From Microthyrium microscopicum (Eukaryota > Ascomycota > Dothideomycetes > Microthyriales > Microthyriaceae): 64,000 bases of DNA. Position numbers and translations under genes: made by a program. Each line of letters opens with the position of its first letter. Position 1 is the stretch's first letter. The notes beneath the pieces are model-generated. The model was not told the DNA's origin. It worked only from the letters and a program-made list of their open reading frames with translations, and ran no database searches. Of this stretch, positions 34,252 to 46,207 are shown piece by piece. The stretch lies in the NCBI GenBank assembly GCA_010405405.1, contig MU004231.1:1309784-1373783 (forward strand), read 5' to 3'.

Positions 34252-36244
34252 ATGGTCTTCAGTACTTACTTGGTAAAGGACATTAGCGGTAAGTTGTCCG
34301 TACAGCGTACATTGGTCAGGCGGCCCACTAATGAAGAGGGTGCTCCCATAATACTATGTCTGCAGCTCATCGCAGCGTATCGTAAATAGTTACGTCTACT
34401 ACAAGGACTTTCTTAGCCCTCGTCACTGGCTAAGCACTCTATGGCTGCCGACCATTTCTTCCCTACGCTTGAAGTCCATTTTATGGTCATACTAACAGAT
34501 GTCAGGTCAGCTACAAATTGGACACAAAGACACCCGAGATATTTATCATATTTCCCGAACCCCAGATTATTTTAGGGAGCCGCGCATGATTTGCAAACCT
34601 ACCATGTACCCGTCCCAGCCAATTCTGCGGCAAACCCACCTTGGTTGGGATCGCCGCACCCATCGATTGGCGATCATTGATTTTCAAGGCGCGCCTCATG
34701 TCTCCCAGAGCTCTCATCTCCTGGAGCTGCCAAATGAGATCCTTCTAAACATTGTCTCACTTGCTGCTGTCCAGGAGCCCCATGTTTCAGCATACGACAC
34801 AGAATACGACAGTCCAATAGAAGAGCGATGGGATACTAGTCCAATTTGTGATAAGCATCCCAATACGCGGAACATATCTAAGGTCTGCTACCGGTTGTGG
34901 CAATGCTCTCGCATATTTACCTTCCGCACAATCAAGGTGTCCCTCGCGGCGCAGACTTGGAGTTCTTACTTGTATGTGCGTCCCTTCTATAGACGACTAC
35001 TAGAATACCCGGATCTATGGCGCTTCTGTCGTTCCCTTGTCATATCTGTGGACTTGGGGATAGGGGCCGGGGGGCAGACACTCCAAAATCCTGATATCAG
35101 CAGTATGTTGCGAGAACGGCTCAGCAATGTGAAGTGTCTGAGCTTCAAAGGTGAGGTCGATAGCAACGTACTCGCCGCCATAACCAGCCAAATGCCCAGC
35201 CTGCAGCATGTGAGCTGTGAAGAACCACCAGACTGTTGGGAAGGCGATATGACAGTTCCACGATACCAAGACTTTTTGAAGCCTATCAAGCAATTGAAAT
35301 GTCTTCGCGTCTCAGGCCCTGGGACTTCCAGCTTGAAACAAGATTCACTTCTATCGGAAGCTCACAAGCAAACGATTCAGCGTTTGGAGCTGCTTAGTCT
35401 AGGGGATCATGCCGATACCCAGACTATCTACTCGCATTATAAACCTACGGATGTTCCTCACTTGCGAGTTTGGCATATTGATTATTCTCACGAGCTGTTT
35501 GTTGATACTGATCGCTTCATCGAACAGTTTCTAGGCACACACACTCAAACTTTAATGCTGAATCTGACTAAAATCTTTCTGTTCGATTTTGACGAGACCG
35601 ACGAAGCGGATTTGATTTGCTTTCTGACACAAGCAGCTCAGTGTCGACCAGAATTCAAAACTCTGGAAATTTTTCACCCGTTTCGAGGTTCATATCTGTC
35701 CGAAGGAGGTGCACCCGTTCAGGATCGTGATGGGAAACTACGTTTTTGGATGGAAGAACACTCTGGTGATCAGCCCGATGATTTTGGCTTAGAAGGTATG
35801 CACTGGCTGCCACATAGTGGACATGAAAACAGCAAGGACTTTGAGCTAACAGGTATAGAATTGAAAAACTACCAGAACCCCTGGAAGCGGTTTGCTAATG
35901 TGGCTCGAGCTGGTGAGGCTCTTGGGCTAATTGTCAAATGCTCCTCATCAACCTTGGACGAAGAAAACTTTCTGAGGGCGAAACTCGACTTGGTCCTAAT
36001 GTGGGATCTGGGCCAAGGTTGGGACTGGAACAATTCGATCAGTAGCTACCTCACGGGTATTCCCGATGCGGAAGATCCCTGGTATTACCCGTTCGAAAAG
36101 GAGGACCTAGATAGGTTGGGGTGGGATTACCCCATAGACGCGGTGAAGCAGTCGAAGGTCAGATTAGAAGATTACGTCGAGGCGGTCAGAGAGTTCCCGA
36201 AGGAACAGGAGAACTTTAGCATCAATTCGCGATTTCTTCTTTAG
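34252..36244 (+). CDS. Array copy 3: F-box-like protein, intact
   Basis: 591 aa if started at 34252 (MVFSTYLVKDIS, exon 34252-34288; 217-nt phase-1 intron; exon 34506-36244). The alternative is a start at 34499 (MSGQLQIG) with no intron. I prefer the spliced form because copy 2 has the same short exon and phase. Residues about 50-60 carry the family motif ILRQTHLGWD. Residues 85-100 (LLELPNEILLNIVSLA) look like the first half of an F-box. A region of degenerate leucine-rich spacing follows, then VPHLRVWHIDY, TLMLNLTKIFLFDFDE and the conserved C-terminal block with NPWKRFANVARAGEALG and DLVLMWDLGQGWDW. Skp1 binding and a ubiquitin-ligase role are inferred only from the F-box-like motif. Confidence 0.75.
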
Positions 36245-36928
36245 ACGGTCTTGCTCCCAAAAACAGATATTTTCGGGATTGGCAAATGTATAAAGTGCCA
36301 GACATATAAATATCCAAGGTAGGCGGGTACCTCTGCATGAATAGAACAATATCAATACAATACCATCCACCAGTCAAGGGGTGCATAGAGAATACATGTA
36401 GGTACCTTACGCGGAAGGGTGGCTAGAAGACATGATCCTTAGGCAGTGGATTCAGTATTATTGCATGTGTATTAGGATCACAATATCACTTTCGTAATTC
36501 ACAATTTGTTGAGGAAAGTACTTTCCTGAATTCGAAGACATTCTTCCCGAGTGGACGCCCAGTATGTAGGGACATAAGGTCCAGTCTAAAGGAATCGAAC
36601 CTGCCACAACAAGCAGCTCAGAATGAGTTAGTTGAGTAATCCAAGTATTACTGTATTCGCAAGGGCCCATAGCAATTTTCGGAAATGGCAAAGCTTTTCT
36701 TTGTTGAGATTTGGTTGACAAACTCAGCTATGGTCAAATGCTCAATCGCTGAAGAGTTCAGATGGTGACTGGAAGTCTGCCGAGAAGCTTCCACAGCTCT
36801 CTACTGTTTCGCTGGTATTAAACTGCAGAGCGTCTATCCAAGTCCCCTTGATAAGTTTTCTGTGCCATCTTGTCCGCGAAGTTTTGACTTTCTTCATTAA
36901 TCTATCTCCACGAAAACCTTCCTGCAAG
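36245..36928. other. Array intergenic spacer 3
   Basis: 684 bp between copies 3 and 4. A minus-strand stretch near 36589-36603 resembles a tRNA B box but no tRNA can be folded around it. No gene called. Confidence 0.45.
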
Positions 36929-38914
36929 ATGGGAACCCTTCGCCCTACCTACTTGGCAGGCTATGGAATGAAACGTCAGCTATCGATCTTCCGTCGTCCA
37001 AGAAGAAAAGCGCCGACCAAATCCTATCGGTTTCAATGGCCGCCACTTCCAGCTCTTCAACAGGCCTACCTTGGAAGCGATAAGCAGCTGTTATCATTCA
37101 TTCGTCGTCGTCCAAAAAAGGCGCCATCTACATCTTATCCATTTCAATACCCGCCACTTCCAGTCCTCCGACAGACTCACCTGGGACGCGATGCGAACTA
37201 CAATATACTAATTACCGACCTTGGCGGTCTGATACGAGTCTCACAAAGCTCCAAGCTCCTCGCCTTGCCATCGGAGATTTTGCAAAAGATCGTTGAATGG
37301 GCTGCTATTAAAGAGTCCTGCATACGGTTAAGTGAGTCCACCGTGTTTCTTCAAATTATCATTCATTTAATACTAACGATTTCAGGAACCGGCTCAATCA
37401 TAGAGAAAGAGGACTGCTCCTGCGAAATATGTTACGCCTATGCAAACACCAAAACCCTCTCGCAAGTCTGTTTTCAATTCTGGCGATGTGCGCGAATCAT
37501 TGCCTTTCACACCGTGAGGATTGACATCCCAGTACTTACCTCTGAGATTGGCTCCGAATCTTACTATGATACAAAGGAGGATGGATTTGAGTTCGAACGA
37601 TTACATGAGAAACTACTGCGACTCTCATATATCTGGCGGTACTGTCGCTCCGTCTTTCTCAGCACCACAACTTATGGCCAGCATAAGGGTGGTCGTTCAC
37701 GACGGAATACGAGCTTAGAAAGAATTATCCGCAAAGCATTCCGAACAGTCAAGTGTCTCACTATCTGCAACATAACAAGAGGACGTCAGGGAATCTTCAC
37801 CAAGTTCGTTGCAATGGCCGCAGCAGAGATGCCTCGACTTTCTCACGTCAACTTCATGAACGGGGAAGCAGCCTTTACGGAGGCACAGCATGAATCAATT
37901 CTGGAGTCAGTCAAAAGTTTGCAATCTCTTCGTATTGCTCGGCGTGACACGGATTTTTGGGCCAGGGTAAGATTGCGTGGTGAATAAATATGATCTGATG
38001 GTGCAGTAGAACATTGTGGCCCTCACAACACTCTATGGCTACCCTGAAGCATGAGGGGATGTTGCGCTGAAGAGACCAAATGGTCTTTTCAGCGCCTCTC
38101 AGATGGCGAAACGCTCTTCCTTGATCATACACTAACATATTGGCAGACACTGCTGACTGGACATAATCTACAGTCACTTCAGCGATTAGAAGTCCGCCGT
38201 AGATATGGTGAAGCCATCGGGGAAGATGCCTACTCGCTGTTCAAGCCAAAAGATGTCCCTCAGCTAAGAGTTCTGCTCATTGAATACGAACGAGAGCTTA
38301 TGACGAACGCTCCATACTTCATAAGCCAATTCATAGGCCTGAACACCCATACATTGACCCTCAGCCTTGCCGAAACCTTTCTTTTCGACTTCGATGCCGA
38401 GGATGAAGCGCGGCTCATCACATTCATGGAAGAAGCAGTGCGCACTCGACCTGCTTTCAAGACTCTCGACTTATCCATGGCCTTCCAGGATAGCTTTTCG
38501 AAAGAAGGAACGCGGAGAACCGGCAAATTCCAGCTTGATGCTGGGACATGCAGTATGTTCCGCGTACACAGCCATCGAATGCAAGTGGATAATTTCAACC
38601 TTTCAGGTACGTGACTGCGATATCTCTCACCGCACTTGGTGTGAGGTGCGCCATTTTTGGAGCGGGAAGATAACTTTCGTGAAAAAATAGATCTCAAAGC
38701 TTTCCAAAATCCATGGACGCGTTTCGCCAACCTCGTTCAGGTCGGAAAAGAACTCGGAGTGACCGTCAAAACTCCCATCACCACATTGGACCATGCGTCT
38801 TTCCTGGATTTGAAGTTCGACTTGGCACTTCTATGGGATATTGGGGGTGACCAGTTGAGTTGGAGAGGCGATAAAGCGACCCAAATTGCGCGATGGTTGG
38901 GACAGACCTCGTGA
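36929..38914 (+). CDS. Array copy 4: F-box-like protein with duplicated N-terminus
   Basis: Exons 36929-37331, 37386-37966, 38147-38606, 38691-38914; 555 aa; all junctions in phase. The second intron (180 nt) contains stops and ends with CTAAC-TTGGCAG, and the third ends at AAAATAG just before DLKAFQNPWTRFANL. The start at 36929 (MGTLRPTYLAG) is the first Met with family-like sequence. The family motif occurs twice: PPLPALQQAYLG (38-49) and PPLPVLRQTHLG (75-86). An F-box-like segment (LLALPSEILQKIVEWAA) and Cys pairs (DCSCEICYA) follow. The C-terminus stops soon after FDLALLWDIGGDQLSW, so about 60 residues present in copy 3 are missing. That may be truncation or real divergence. Function is inferred only from the F-box-like motif. 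Confidence 0.7.
36986..37186 (+). repeat. 111-bp in-frame duplication inside array copy 4
   Basis: Two 90-bp coding units (36986-37075 and 37097-37186), 111 bp apart, encode matching 30-residue segments with the pattern RRPR/KK-APxxSY-FQ-PPLP-L-Q-x-LG. Third-base differences show the duplication is not brand new. Confidence 0.8.
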
Positions 38915-39402
38915 AGTGATTGGTAAACCAAGCCCGAGTCAGTCGATCAAGAATTGCTTGTCATAGTGAGTGTCGATGAGCAAGTTGCATGGCTGAGAAA
39001 TATAGCTTTCCAAGCTGCTCCTCTTGTCGAAATATGTAGCAACGGTCTGGATTGAAAGGAAAATCGATCGAACATGAAGGTCCACAGTCAAAAAACGGAA
39101 TTGGTAGTTTGAAAGAAATGAAAAGGGGTGTCAAAGTTGCGCCATTTACAGTCGAAACGGGGGTAGAGTAGTAGTCCGGCTTTGAAAGACCAGTCCAATC
39201 TTCTGCAGAGTAAGAACGCAACAAAGTTCGACATATTGCTAATTGAAATATCTCAAATATTCATCTCTACACCAGTGAACGACCTATATGCTAATGATCG
39301 TGAAGTCCATCCCGCCATGCAATCTCGGGTATATAATTTTAATCCAATCCAACACCAAACAATGCAATGAATGACTATCCTCCACTCCCTTCTTTAGGCG
39401 CA
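38915..39402. other. Convergent 3' intergenic region
   Basis: 488 bp between array copy 4 and the pseudo-protease gene. No gene seen. Confidence 0.5.
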
Positions 39403-40995
39403 TTATTGTGTATCAAACCGTCTCAAACTCGCCGGCTTCCCATTACTCGACATGCTCGACCTCGAACTCCCCTCACTCATCGGACTAACCGCCCTCTCCC
39501 GCTCCCCAATCTGCAACACCGGCTTATACGCCGACGGAATCTGCACCGGTGGCAACATCGGACTGAGTCTCCGCATCTCCATGCCCTCCATCTTTCTCTT
39601 CGCTGCCATCTCTTCCTCCTGCCACCTCCTCTGCTGCTCCTGTACGGCTCGACGCCGTCGATGCGTGAGGATAAATGCCCAGATTGCAGCGGCTATAGCG
39701 AGGCCGCCAACAGTTCCACCTACCACGGCACCGACGAGACCGTATTTCTGGAAGTTTGATGCACTCACGGAATAGTCGTGTGGTACCGGTATAGAGTTTG
39801 GACAGAAGGTTCGTGGCATTATGTAGCGTGCTTCTTGGATGATGGGCGCGAGGTGGAATTTGTTAGCGTCGAAATCGAGCATGAGGTAGACTTGGGTGAG
39901 GAAAGAGGTGGAGAGATAGTATGGGCCTGCGTAGTCTTGCGGCATGTATTCGATGGGTGAGAGGCCAGAGATGTTGTAGATCATGGAAGTAGGGAATGTT
40001 ACGTTAAACCCATCCGAGAGCTGTATGGTCATGGTGCCGTTGAAGGGGCGGGTGAGCGTGAGGGAGTTGTCGCTATTGTTGGCCGGGACGGCAGACATGG
40101 CGGCCATGAAGCGATGGGTGACATCGTAGGGAAGACGCATGGGATATTGGTCAGTGCTGATTCTGGCTTGAAAGGGTCCGTCGTTCACGATGGAGAGTCT
40201 TTGGCGAGTTGGGTCGGAAGAGTCGTCGATGATGATATCTGATACAGTGACTGGGAGATAGTCTGGTTGACTTGTATCCATGGAGTAGGTATGAACGGGT
40301 TTCTTGAAGCGACCAGCATCGTAGCCTCCAAATGTGTTGCTGCCATTGATAACACCTCCAGCTCGATCGAATCCAGTCCCAATGTATAATGAGTATGTGT
40401 TGGCCCCAATGATGTTCGTATCTACAAGTTTCTTCAGAGTTGAAGAAGTTGATCCCATGCCTACAACTCCTGGACTTTTGTTTCCACTTTGTGCAATTCT
40501 GACTGGCGTGTCTGATACATTCGTTGACCAAGCTCCATCGGTTTGGAAGTAATGTGTATACATATGAACAAGATCATGACCTGCGAGATATGTACCACTG
40601 CTATTGGCTATAGTAGTTGTCTCATTTCCATCCTGCTTCCATCTAATTTCTGTTAGTGGTGTCTGATATCGGAGACGAGTGGCCTACGTTATAGACTGGG
40701 CTGGATCGAAATCTCCTCCTGTAGAAGTCGAGCAGTTGGTGAGATTACTATTGAAACAGAATGTTGAAGCCGCGAACGAAAGTTCGTTTTGCGTTAAACT
40801 TGGCCATACGCTTTGGTTTTGTGCTGGTGCTCCAATCCCAATGAAGCTGCCATACTGGAATATCGGCGTTCCGTGAACTTCTCTCTTGTGAATATCGACA
40901 TAAAGTGGCGTCTGCGAACAGTTCGTTGCAGATGTAATTTGCAGTAAGCATACCAGTGCTACCGATCCGATAAATATCTTCGCCATCTTTCCCAA
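39403..40995 (-). CDS. Membrane-anchored pepsin-like protein lacking catalytic Asp
   Basis: Exons 40995-40688 and 40642-39403 (45-nt intron); 515 aa. A signal peptide (KIFIGSVALVCLLQITSA) precedes a domain with the layout of fungal pepsin-like proteins (YGSFIGIGAPAQNQSVWPSL, GVVGMGSTSS, GGVINGSNTFGGYDAGRF, IEYMPQDY, YLSTSFLTQVYLMLDFDANKFHLA). The two DTG/DSG catalytic motifs are not there: after GIGAPAQ the usual DTGS site reads WPSL, and the second site reads ISTDQYPMRLP. Many N-glycosylation sites (NNS, NGT, NIS) fit an extracellular domain. One membrane span (GLVGAVVGGTVGGLAIAAAIWAFIL) is followed by RRRR and a cytoplasmic tail of about 100 aa with Ser-rich segments. It may be a surface sensor or binding protein rather than a protease. 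A second Met lies 3 residues in. Confidence 0.75.
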
Positions 40996-42312
40996 TAGTG
41001 CATTTGATAGAATCTACCACTACGCAGACGATAACAGTGGTGGAGGAGAGGTTGAGCCGCAATATCTCGGGGCGCGAAGCTTACTTGTTCATTCATTTGA
41101 ATGAAGGCGGAGTATTTCATATTACTACCCGTAGTACTGAAGACAAGGCTGATGGCCGGCCCAAGCATGCAGTCAGCACATAAGCCCTAAGCAGCATCGA
41201 TAGGCGATCAAAGGCACCCCAGGTCCAACCTACAAGCTCCAGGGTCGCCAACAAGGTAGATCTACGGGTAGTTAGCATACTTAAACCTTTATTTAGCTCA
41301 CCTAAAACCTACTGGCCTTCTGATTCGACTTGTGGTACATGTTGTGGCCAATTACACCCTTGTCTCCTCGGCCTCACTATACTATGTCTTGTAGGTTGTC
41401 AAACTGTTGCACGCAGAAGCCAGGGTCGGCTAAAAATAACGAGTCTTGCCACACGTTGATATTGCTGCGCAATATATAGTAATTGTCTAGTACCCATGTA
41501 CCACGATAACGTTCCGTTTCGAGCCTGGATATGGTAATGTCAACCTCTTGGAAAGCTCGATCGACAGCACCGTCGAACCACGAATCTGGGCGCCACTAGT
41601 AATTACCAAAATAGGTAGCAGTTACTGACTACCAATGGACATTCAGTCTAGCAGAATTTACATATTGCGATGTCCGACGACAGCTTGATATTTGGTTCCA
41701 GTTCTTGTCGGGATCGAATTCTCCGCAAAAGAAGCCTCCTCGCAGGAACAAAGCATTCTACAAGAACACTAAAGCCAAGGTTGCAGCTGTTGTTAGCGAG
41801 TATGAGAAGTCAAAAAGGGAACAAGGTACTCGTCGAAAAGAGTGATATTCATCTCTACCTGAAAAGCTCGGTAGTAGCACTTCTTGCAGCGTCCCACAAC
41901 ACCATTTTATACCGGAGAGCTCATAAGCTTGTATTCCACGCCGAACGATGCTGCTGGTTGAACTTCTTAGTCGCTAAATGCTCAAAGAATGCTGATTTAT
42001 GCAATGCTGCTTCTGTTGGTAAAAACGCCCCCTGTACCGGACCCATCCTCAGTATCTTCTGTGAGCCTAAACTCCACCATGCAGATCAAAACCGAAAGCG
42101 AGTAAAGGTGGAGTATTTCGTTGGCCTGGATGTTCATATGCTGTAGTGCCATGTGGCTGAGGTCTCATGAAACAGCGATAAGATGCCACTTTGCGTCTGA
42201 TTTCTTCGATTCTCGTTTTGCAATAAGCCCGAGCGTATTAGTGATTGCGTCTTTGCTGTGCTTGGGAAACCTTTTACTGTTAGTACAGGCCATGGAGCAA
42301 AACATGACAGAC
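40996..42312. other. Long intergenic region
   Basis: 1.3 kb between two minus-strand genes. A plus-strand frame of 158 codons (41670-42146) is open but basic, without start context, splice partners or family resemblance. I treat it as chance or a relic. Confidence 0.45.
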
Positions 42313-44051
42313 TTACAGCTTCTTTAGATGCTCGATCATGTGGGTTTTGGTCATGTCTTGGCCCACGATTGCGGCCTTGAATGCATCCATGTCTTCCGTG
42401 GGGACAGTTCTGAGGACCTTGTATAAGCCGCCTGAGGTCGCAGCGGGTATGACACTGTTCATTTTACGTGTTTTGTCGAGGAGTGCTGGACGGGGTCCCG
42501 CAAGACCATTCACGCTCTTCTTCTTTGGAGAAGCATGGGTAGGGTCCGCGCTCCAGTATTTGGTAGAAAAGGGGTCGATGCTGCCTGAAAAGTTGGCCAA
42601 GAGACAGCCCATTTGTAGCTCCGCAAAGTCTGCTTTTGCATAGGAAGGATCGGCGGGGCATAAGTGGCCTTCGTCATCCTCCCATTGTATACCAGAACAC
42701 GTTGGAGGAATATCACGAATGAACGCAGGTCGAATGGCATCAACAACATCGTCGTCCACGAAATCAGGTAGATTTTCCTCATCCTCGACTGACTCGTCAT
42801 CGTCGTCCGAATGAAGATCTTCACCTTCCTCGGGTTCTTCCCATTCGGCCTCCGAATCTTCATCATAGTCTAGACCTTGATATTTGTATTCACAAGGGTT
42901 GCGTTTCAGGTGATTCATTTCCGTCGTAGAAATTGGCTTTGACCACGTTCCGCAGTATGGGGGCCGATGATCTTCTACGAAATGGAGATACCTTACCGGC
43001 ACTCTCTGGAAATCCTCCAAAGCTTTCGCGTGGGCGCGGCCATAAGCTTCGGATGTCAAATCAATTGGGTTTTCAGATGTGCCATGCAGAACATCGAAGA
43101 TTTGGCGCAAGTCTACTTCCTCGGTGGATTCTTGATTGACATGCTGGAAGGCCTTGAGATTGAAATCCTCTGCAATACAAACTTCCAGTGAGATAACAGT
43201 GGATGCACCTTTTGATGAATCGAAGAACCGATTGATTGGGGCGAGCTGAGTATTGGATTTGAGCGCAAATGGCAGGAACGTAGCATCGAATTCATAGGTC
43301 GGCTTCGGTTGACTGGAGCCTGTAATAGATTTGGAGGTTAGCATGTGCCATGACCTAGAGCTTGAATGTTTGGTGGTTAAGTATAATAAAATAAGACATA
43401 CTAGCAATAGATCCTGTCGAGTTAGTAGGATGTTCAGGATTGGGCGTACGAATCTTATCCTTCAAAGAAGGCTTTGCCGTGAAGAAGGTGTTCATGCGAA
43501 GTTGAGCCTTTGAACAATTGTTAGCTTGTTGTGTATAACCATACCACTGCAGAACTCGCCTTGTCTTTCTTGTCCTGTTCTTCTTGCTTTCGCTGCTTTT
43601 CTTGCTCTTTGGCCTGTTTCTCGGCATCCTTAATGGCTTTCTTCTGGTCGCGTTCGGCTTGCTTCTTGGCCCGCTCCTCCTCTTTCACTCGATCCTCTTC
43701 TTCCTTTTTTCGCTTCTTCTCCTCTCTCTCGAGTTGTAAAGCAGCTTTCTTGGCTTCCTTCGCCGCTTTCTCTTGTTCAATTTCCTCTTTGGAGCGCTTT
43801 TTCTTTTTCGAAGCGTCACCAAATGACTTGGAGCCTCCTGGAGTACTAGTTGATCCAGGCATAGGTGAAGCAATAGAGGGCAAAGCAGATAAGGGCGTCA
43901 AGGCAGGGCTGTCAATTTGCGTTGAGCGAGGCGTATGTGGTGAGCCTGGAGACTGATCCAGTTTGATTAGTTTGCTAGGAGACATTGGAGATATGGCGTC
44001 TTCTGCTGAGCGCTTCAGTGATGACGAAGGGGAGATGGTGTCGGCTGCCAT
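42313..44051 (-). CDS. RLF2: Chromatin assembly factor 1 large subunit (p150/Cac1)
   Basis: Histone H3-H4 chaperone subunit that deposits nucleosomes behind the replication fork. Exons 44051-43545, 43507-43402, 43319-42313; introns 37 and 82 nt; 539 aa. Residues 82-165 are the KER region, a long Lys/Glu/Arg coiled coil. Right after intron 1 comes QLRMNTFF (171-178), an exact PIP box for PCNA. The conserved core follows (LPFALKSNTQLAPINRFF, RPPYCGTWSKP, NPCEYKY-LDYDEDSEAEWEEPEEGED) with an acidic patch at about 355-395 that binds histones. The C-terminus (SGGLYKVLRTVPTEDMDAFK to HLKKL) fits the winged-helix DNA-binding domain. The first intron is very short, but the PIP box it exposes supports it. 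The gene is divergent from SPO11. Confidence 0.93.
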
Positions 44052-44417
44052 GATGGCGACGCAAACAAGAGAGCCTTAAGTAGCTGGAGAATCAAAAGCA
44101 TACACGACTCTAGCGTTAGGTAGGCGAGACAGAGACGATAGAGCTTACGGGATAGGTGAAAAATCAATGGGGAAAGCAAGCAATGAATTGAAGTTGAGGT
44201 TGAGGATCAGAACGCGTCGAGTTGGGGAGCAACTGCGCGTTTACGTGCCGCACTAAGCTAGTTTAGAACTAGCTCCAATTAGCAACCACTTTGTCTGCAT
44301 CCTCTAACTCTGCAACTTCAACCTTCTACCATACAGTAACACCACAAAATCGGACACTTTCGTCTCATATCAACACAGTATGAAGAAGGGTTCAATTCTT
44401 GTCGATTTTGAGTGTTA
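44052..44417. promoter_or_regulatory. Divergent promoter region CAF-1 / SPO11
   Basis: 366 bp between the two start codons, so both promoters must lie here. No motif is certain. Confidence 0.5.
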
Positions 44418-46207
44418 ATGGCACCTGAAAGCATGGACATCCTTGAAGACAGTTGCGACCTTCTGCTCGACTCCTCTGGCCCTGCCAATGAAGTAGACAA
44501 TTCACTCGATCAAGCCGATCATGAAGTGGATGTTGATTTATTCGACATTGATCACCGAGATACTGATGGCCACGAGGATTTCCTGTCCGATAAGGAATCC
44601 CTTGGCGACGACTATGAGGATGACTTTGACTTTTGGGAAGTCGGCGCTTTGCCACACGACAGCAGCGGCCACGACCTGATGCTGGACTTTGAAGCATGTC
44701 ACCATGAACCTCATACTCGGTTTGAGCATCTGCATTAGCACATTATCATTCTGTCTACTATCTACTAATAATCCATAGACAATCAATTATCGAAAATATT
44801 GAAAGATCTCTTGAAGAATGGGTTGATGTGCTATTACAACAAAGTGATTCATTATCCGTGAATTTGGCAACCCGCGCCAAACAGCCCCAATCCATAATGC
44901 AACACAATACATCTCCTTTTCTATCCCGTACCTACTGCTACCCTGGGAAGGGAATCGACGAAGCTCGACGTTTTAGTTGGGAATCCTGAGGATATTCGCC
45001 TGACTAAACTAATGGTCTCTAGCCATTGTATTTCGCCTCCTTGAAATGATCCATGAGACTCTCACGCAAAGTATCGTGTTGACCAAACGGTTAGTCGTAC
45101 CTGCTACTTTTCAAACATACCTAAACATTGTCAGGGACTTGTACTACCGAGATCCTGCATTATTTGAAAATCAAGAGACGGTAGATCGATATGTTGATTC
45201 CATTGCTCGAACATTCGGCGTGACTAGATCACTTCTCAATATTGTATTTACATTCGAGTATTCAGCTTTAAGCATCTAACCTATGTGCACAGTCTGCAAC
45301 TGCCAAAGGCCTTGTTGTTGGCGCATTTACTCTGCAAAGAGGCGATGGCACATCCATAGAAGGATGCTCTTCAAGATCAGTACGTTTCTTTGATCCCCAT
45401 CCACATGAAATATACTAATAACTACTAGGGTATACTCATTACAGCTCTAGCTCCGGAAGACACCATCGAGATGAGCATGGTAAGATGGATACTAGTCGTA
45501 GAAAAAGATGTAAGTCTCTCCTCAAAAGTTCCAAAGTTAGCACAAACTGACATTACCAGGCTACCTTCCGCGCACTTGTCGAGTCTCCATTTTGGGCCGA
45601 GATATCACAGGAAGGAATGCTCATCAGTGTAACAACTCCTCTCTGCCCTGAATCCTTGGTCAATTCACTAACTTAAACAAAGGCAAAAGGCTACCCCGAC
45701 ATACTAACCCGCCAATTCCTTCACCTAGCAAGTACACCATCTCCTACTCGCCCCAATCCACCTCCAGTCTATGGCCTTTTCGACTACGATCCAGATGGTC
45801 TTGCAATCCTCAACACCTACAAATACAGCTCCGCCAACCTGCAGCACGAATCCGCCGTGAATGGAGCTGCTACAGGTCAATTGATTGCCCTCGAATGTTC
45901 ATCCATGCGCTGGCTTGGCGTACGTAGCTCAGCACTACAACCCGCCATAACAGGCGATCAACATGGCCTTTTACCTCTCACGCCGCGCGATCGGCGTAAG
46001 GCGACTTTGATGCTGAACCGTGAGCCGTTTTGCCAAGGTGGAAGCGAGCCGGAGTGGCGGAGAGAATTGCAGAAGATGCTGATGCTGAATATCAAGGCGG
46101 AGATTCAGATTTTAGAAGAAAGAGAGGGTGGCTTGAGTGAGTGGTTGATGGAGCAGGAGCTAGGAGACTTGGGGTTTGAGAGTTTATTCGAGGACGAGGT
46201 TACTTGA
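44418..46207 (+). CDS. SPO11: Meiotic DNA double-strand break transesterase Spo11
   Basis: Topoisomerase VI A-type protein that makes meiotic double-strand breaks. Eight exons: 44418-44719, 44779-44975, 45023-45089, 45135-45243, 45293-45379, 45429-45509, 45560-45628, 45683-46207; introns 45-59 nt; 478 aa. The splits hide the gene from ORF searches. After joining, typical segments appear: YPGKGIDEARRFTIVFRLLEMIHE, RDLYYRDPALF (catalytic Tyr is one of Y192/Y193, most likely the second), GVTRSLLNI, GLVVGAF, the Toprim glutamate in VVEKDATF (E279), AKGYPD, and the Toprim DYD in LFDYDPDG (D338, D340). Exon 1 is an unusual, strongly acidic 100-residue N-terminus (many D and E). Its assignment rests on phase and on IENIERSLEEW following it, so it is less certain than the rest. 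Confidence 0.92.

Noticed and set aside
36580-36610. tRNA gene on the minus strand (B-box-like GGTTCGATTCC)
   Set aside because: The T stem has mismatches, and no matching acceptor stem or A box could be placed upstream within tRNA distance.
41670-42146. 158-aa plus-strand protein
   Set aside because: Basic, no domain, no start context, no splice partners; composition like a chance frame.
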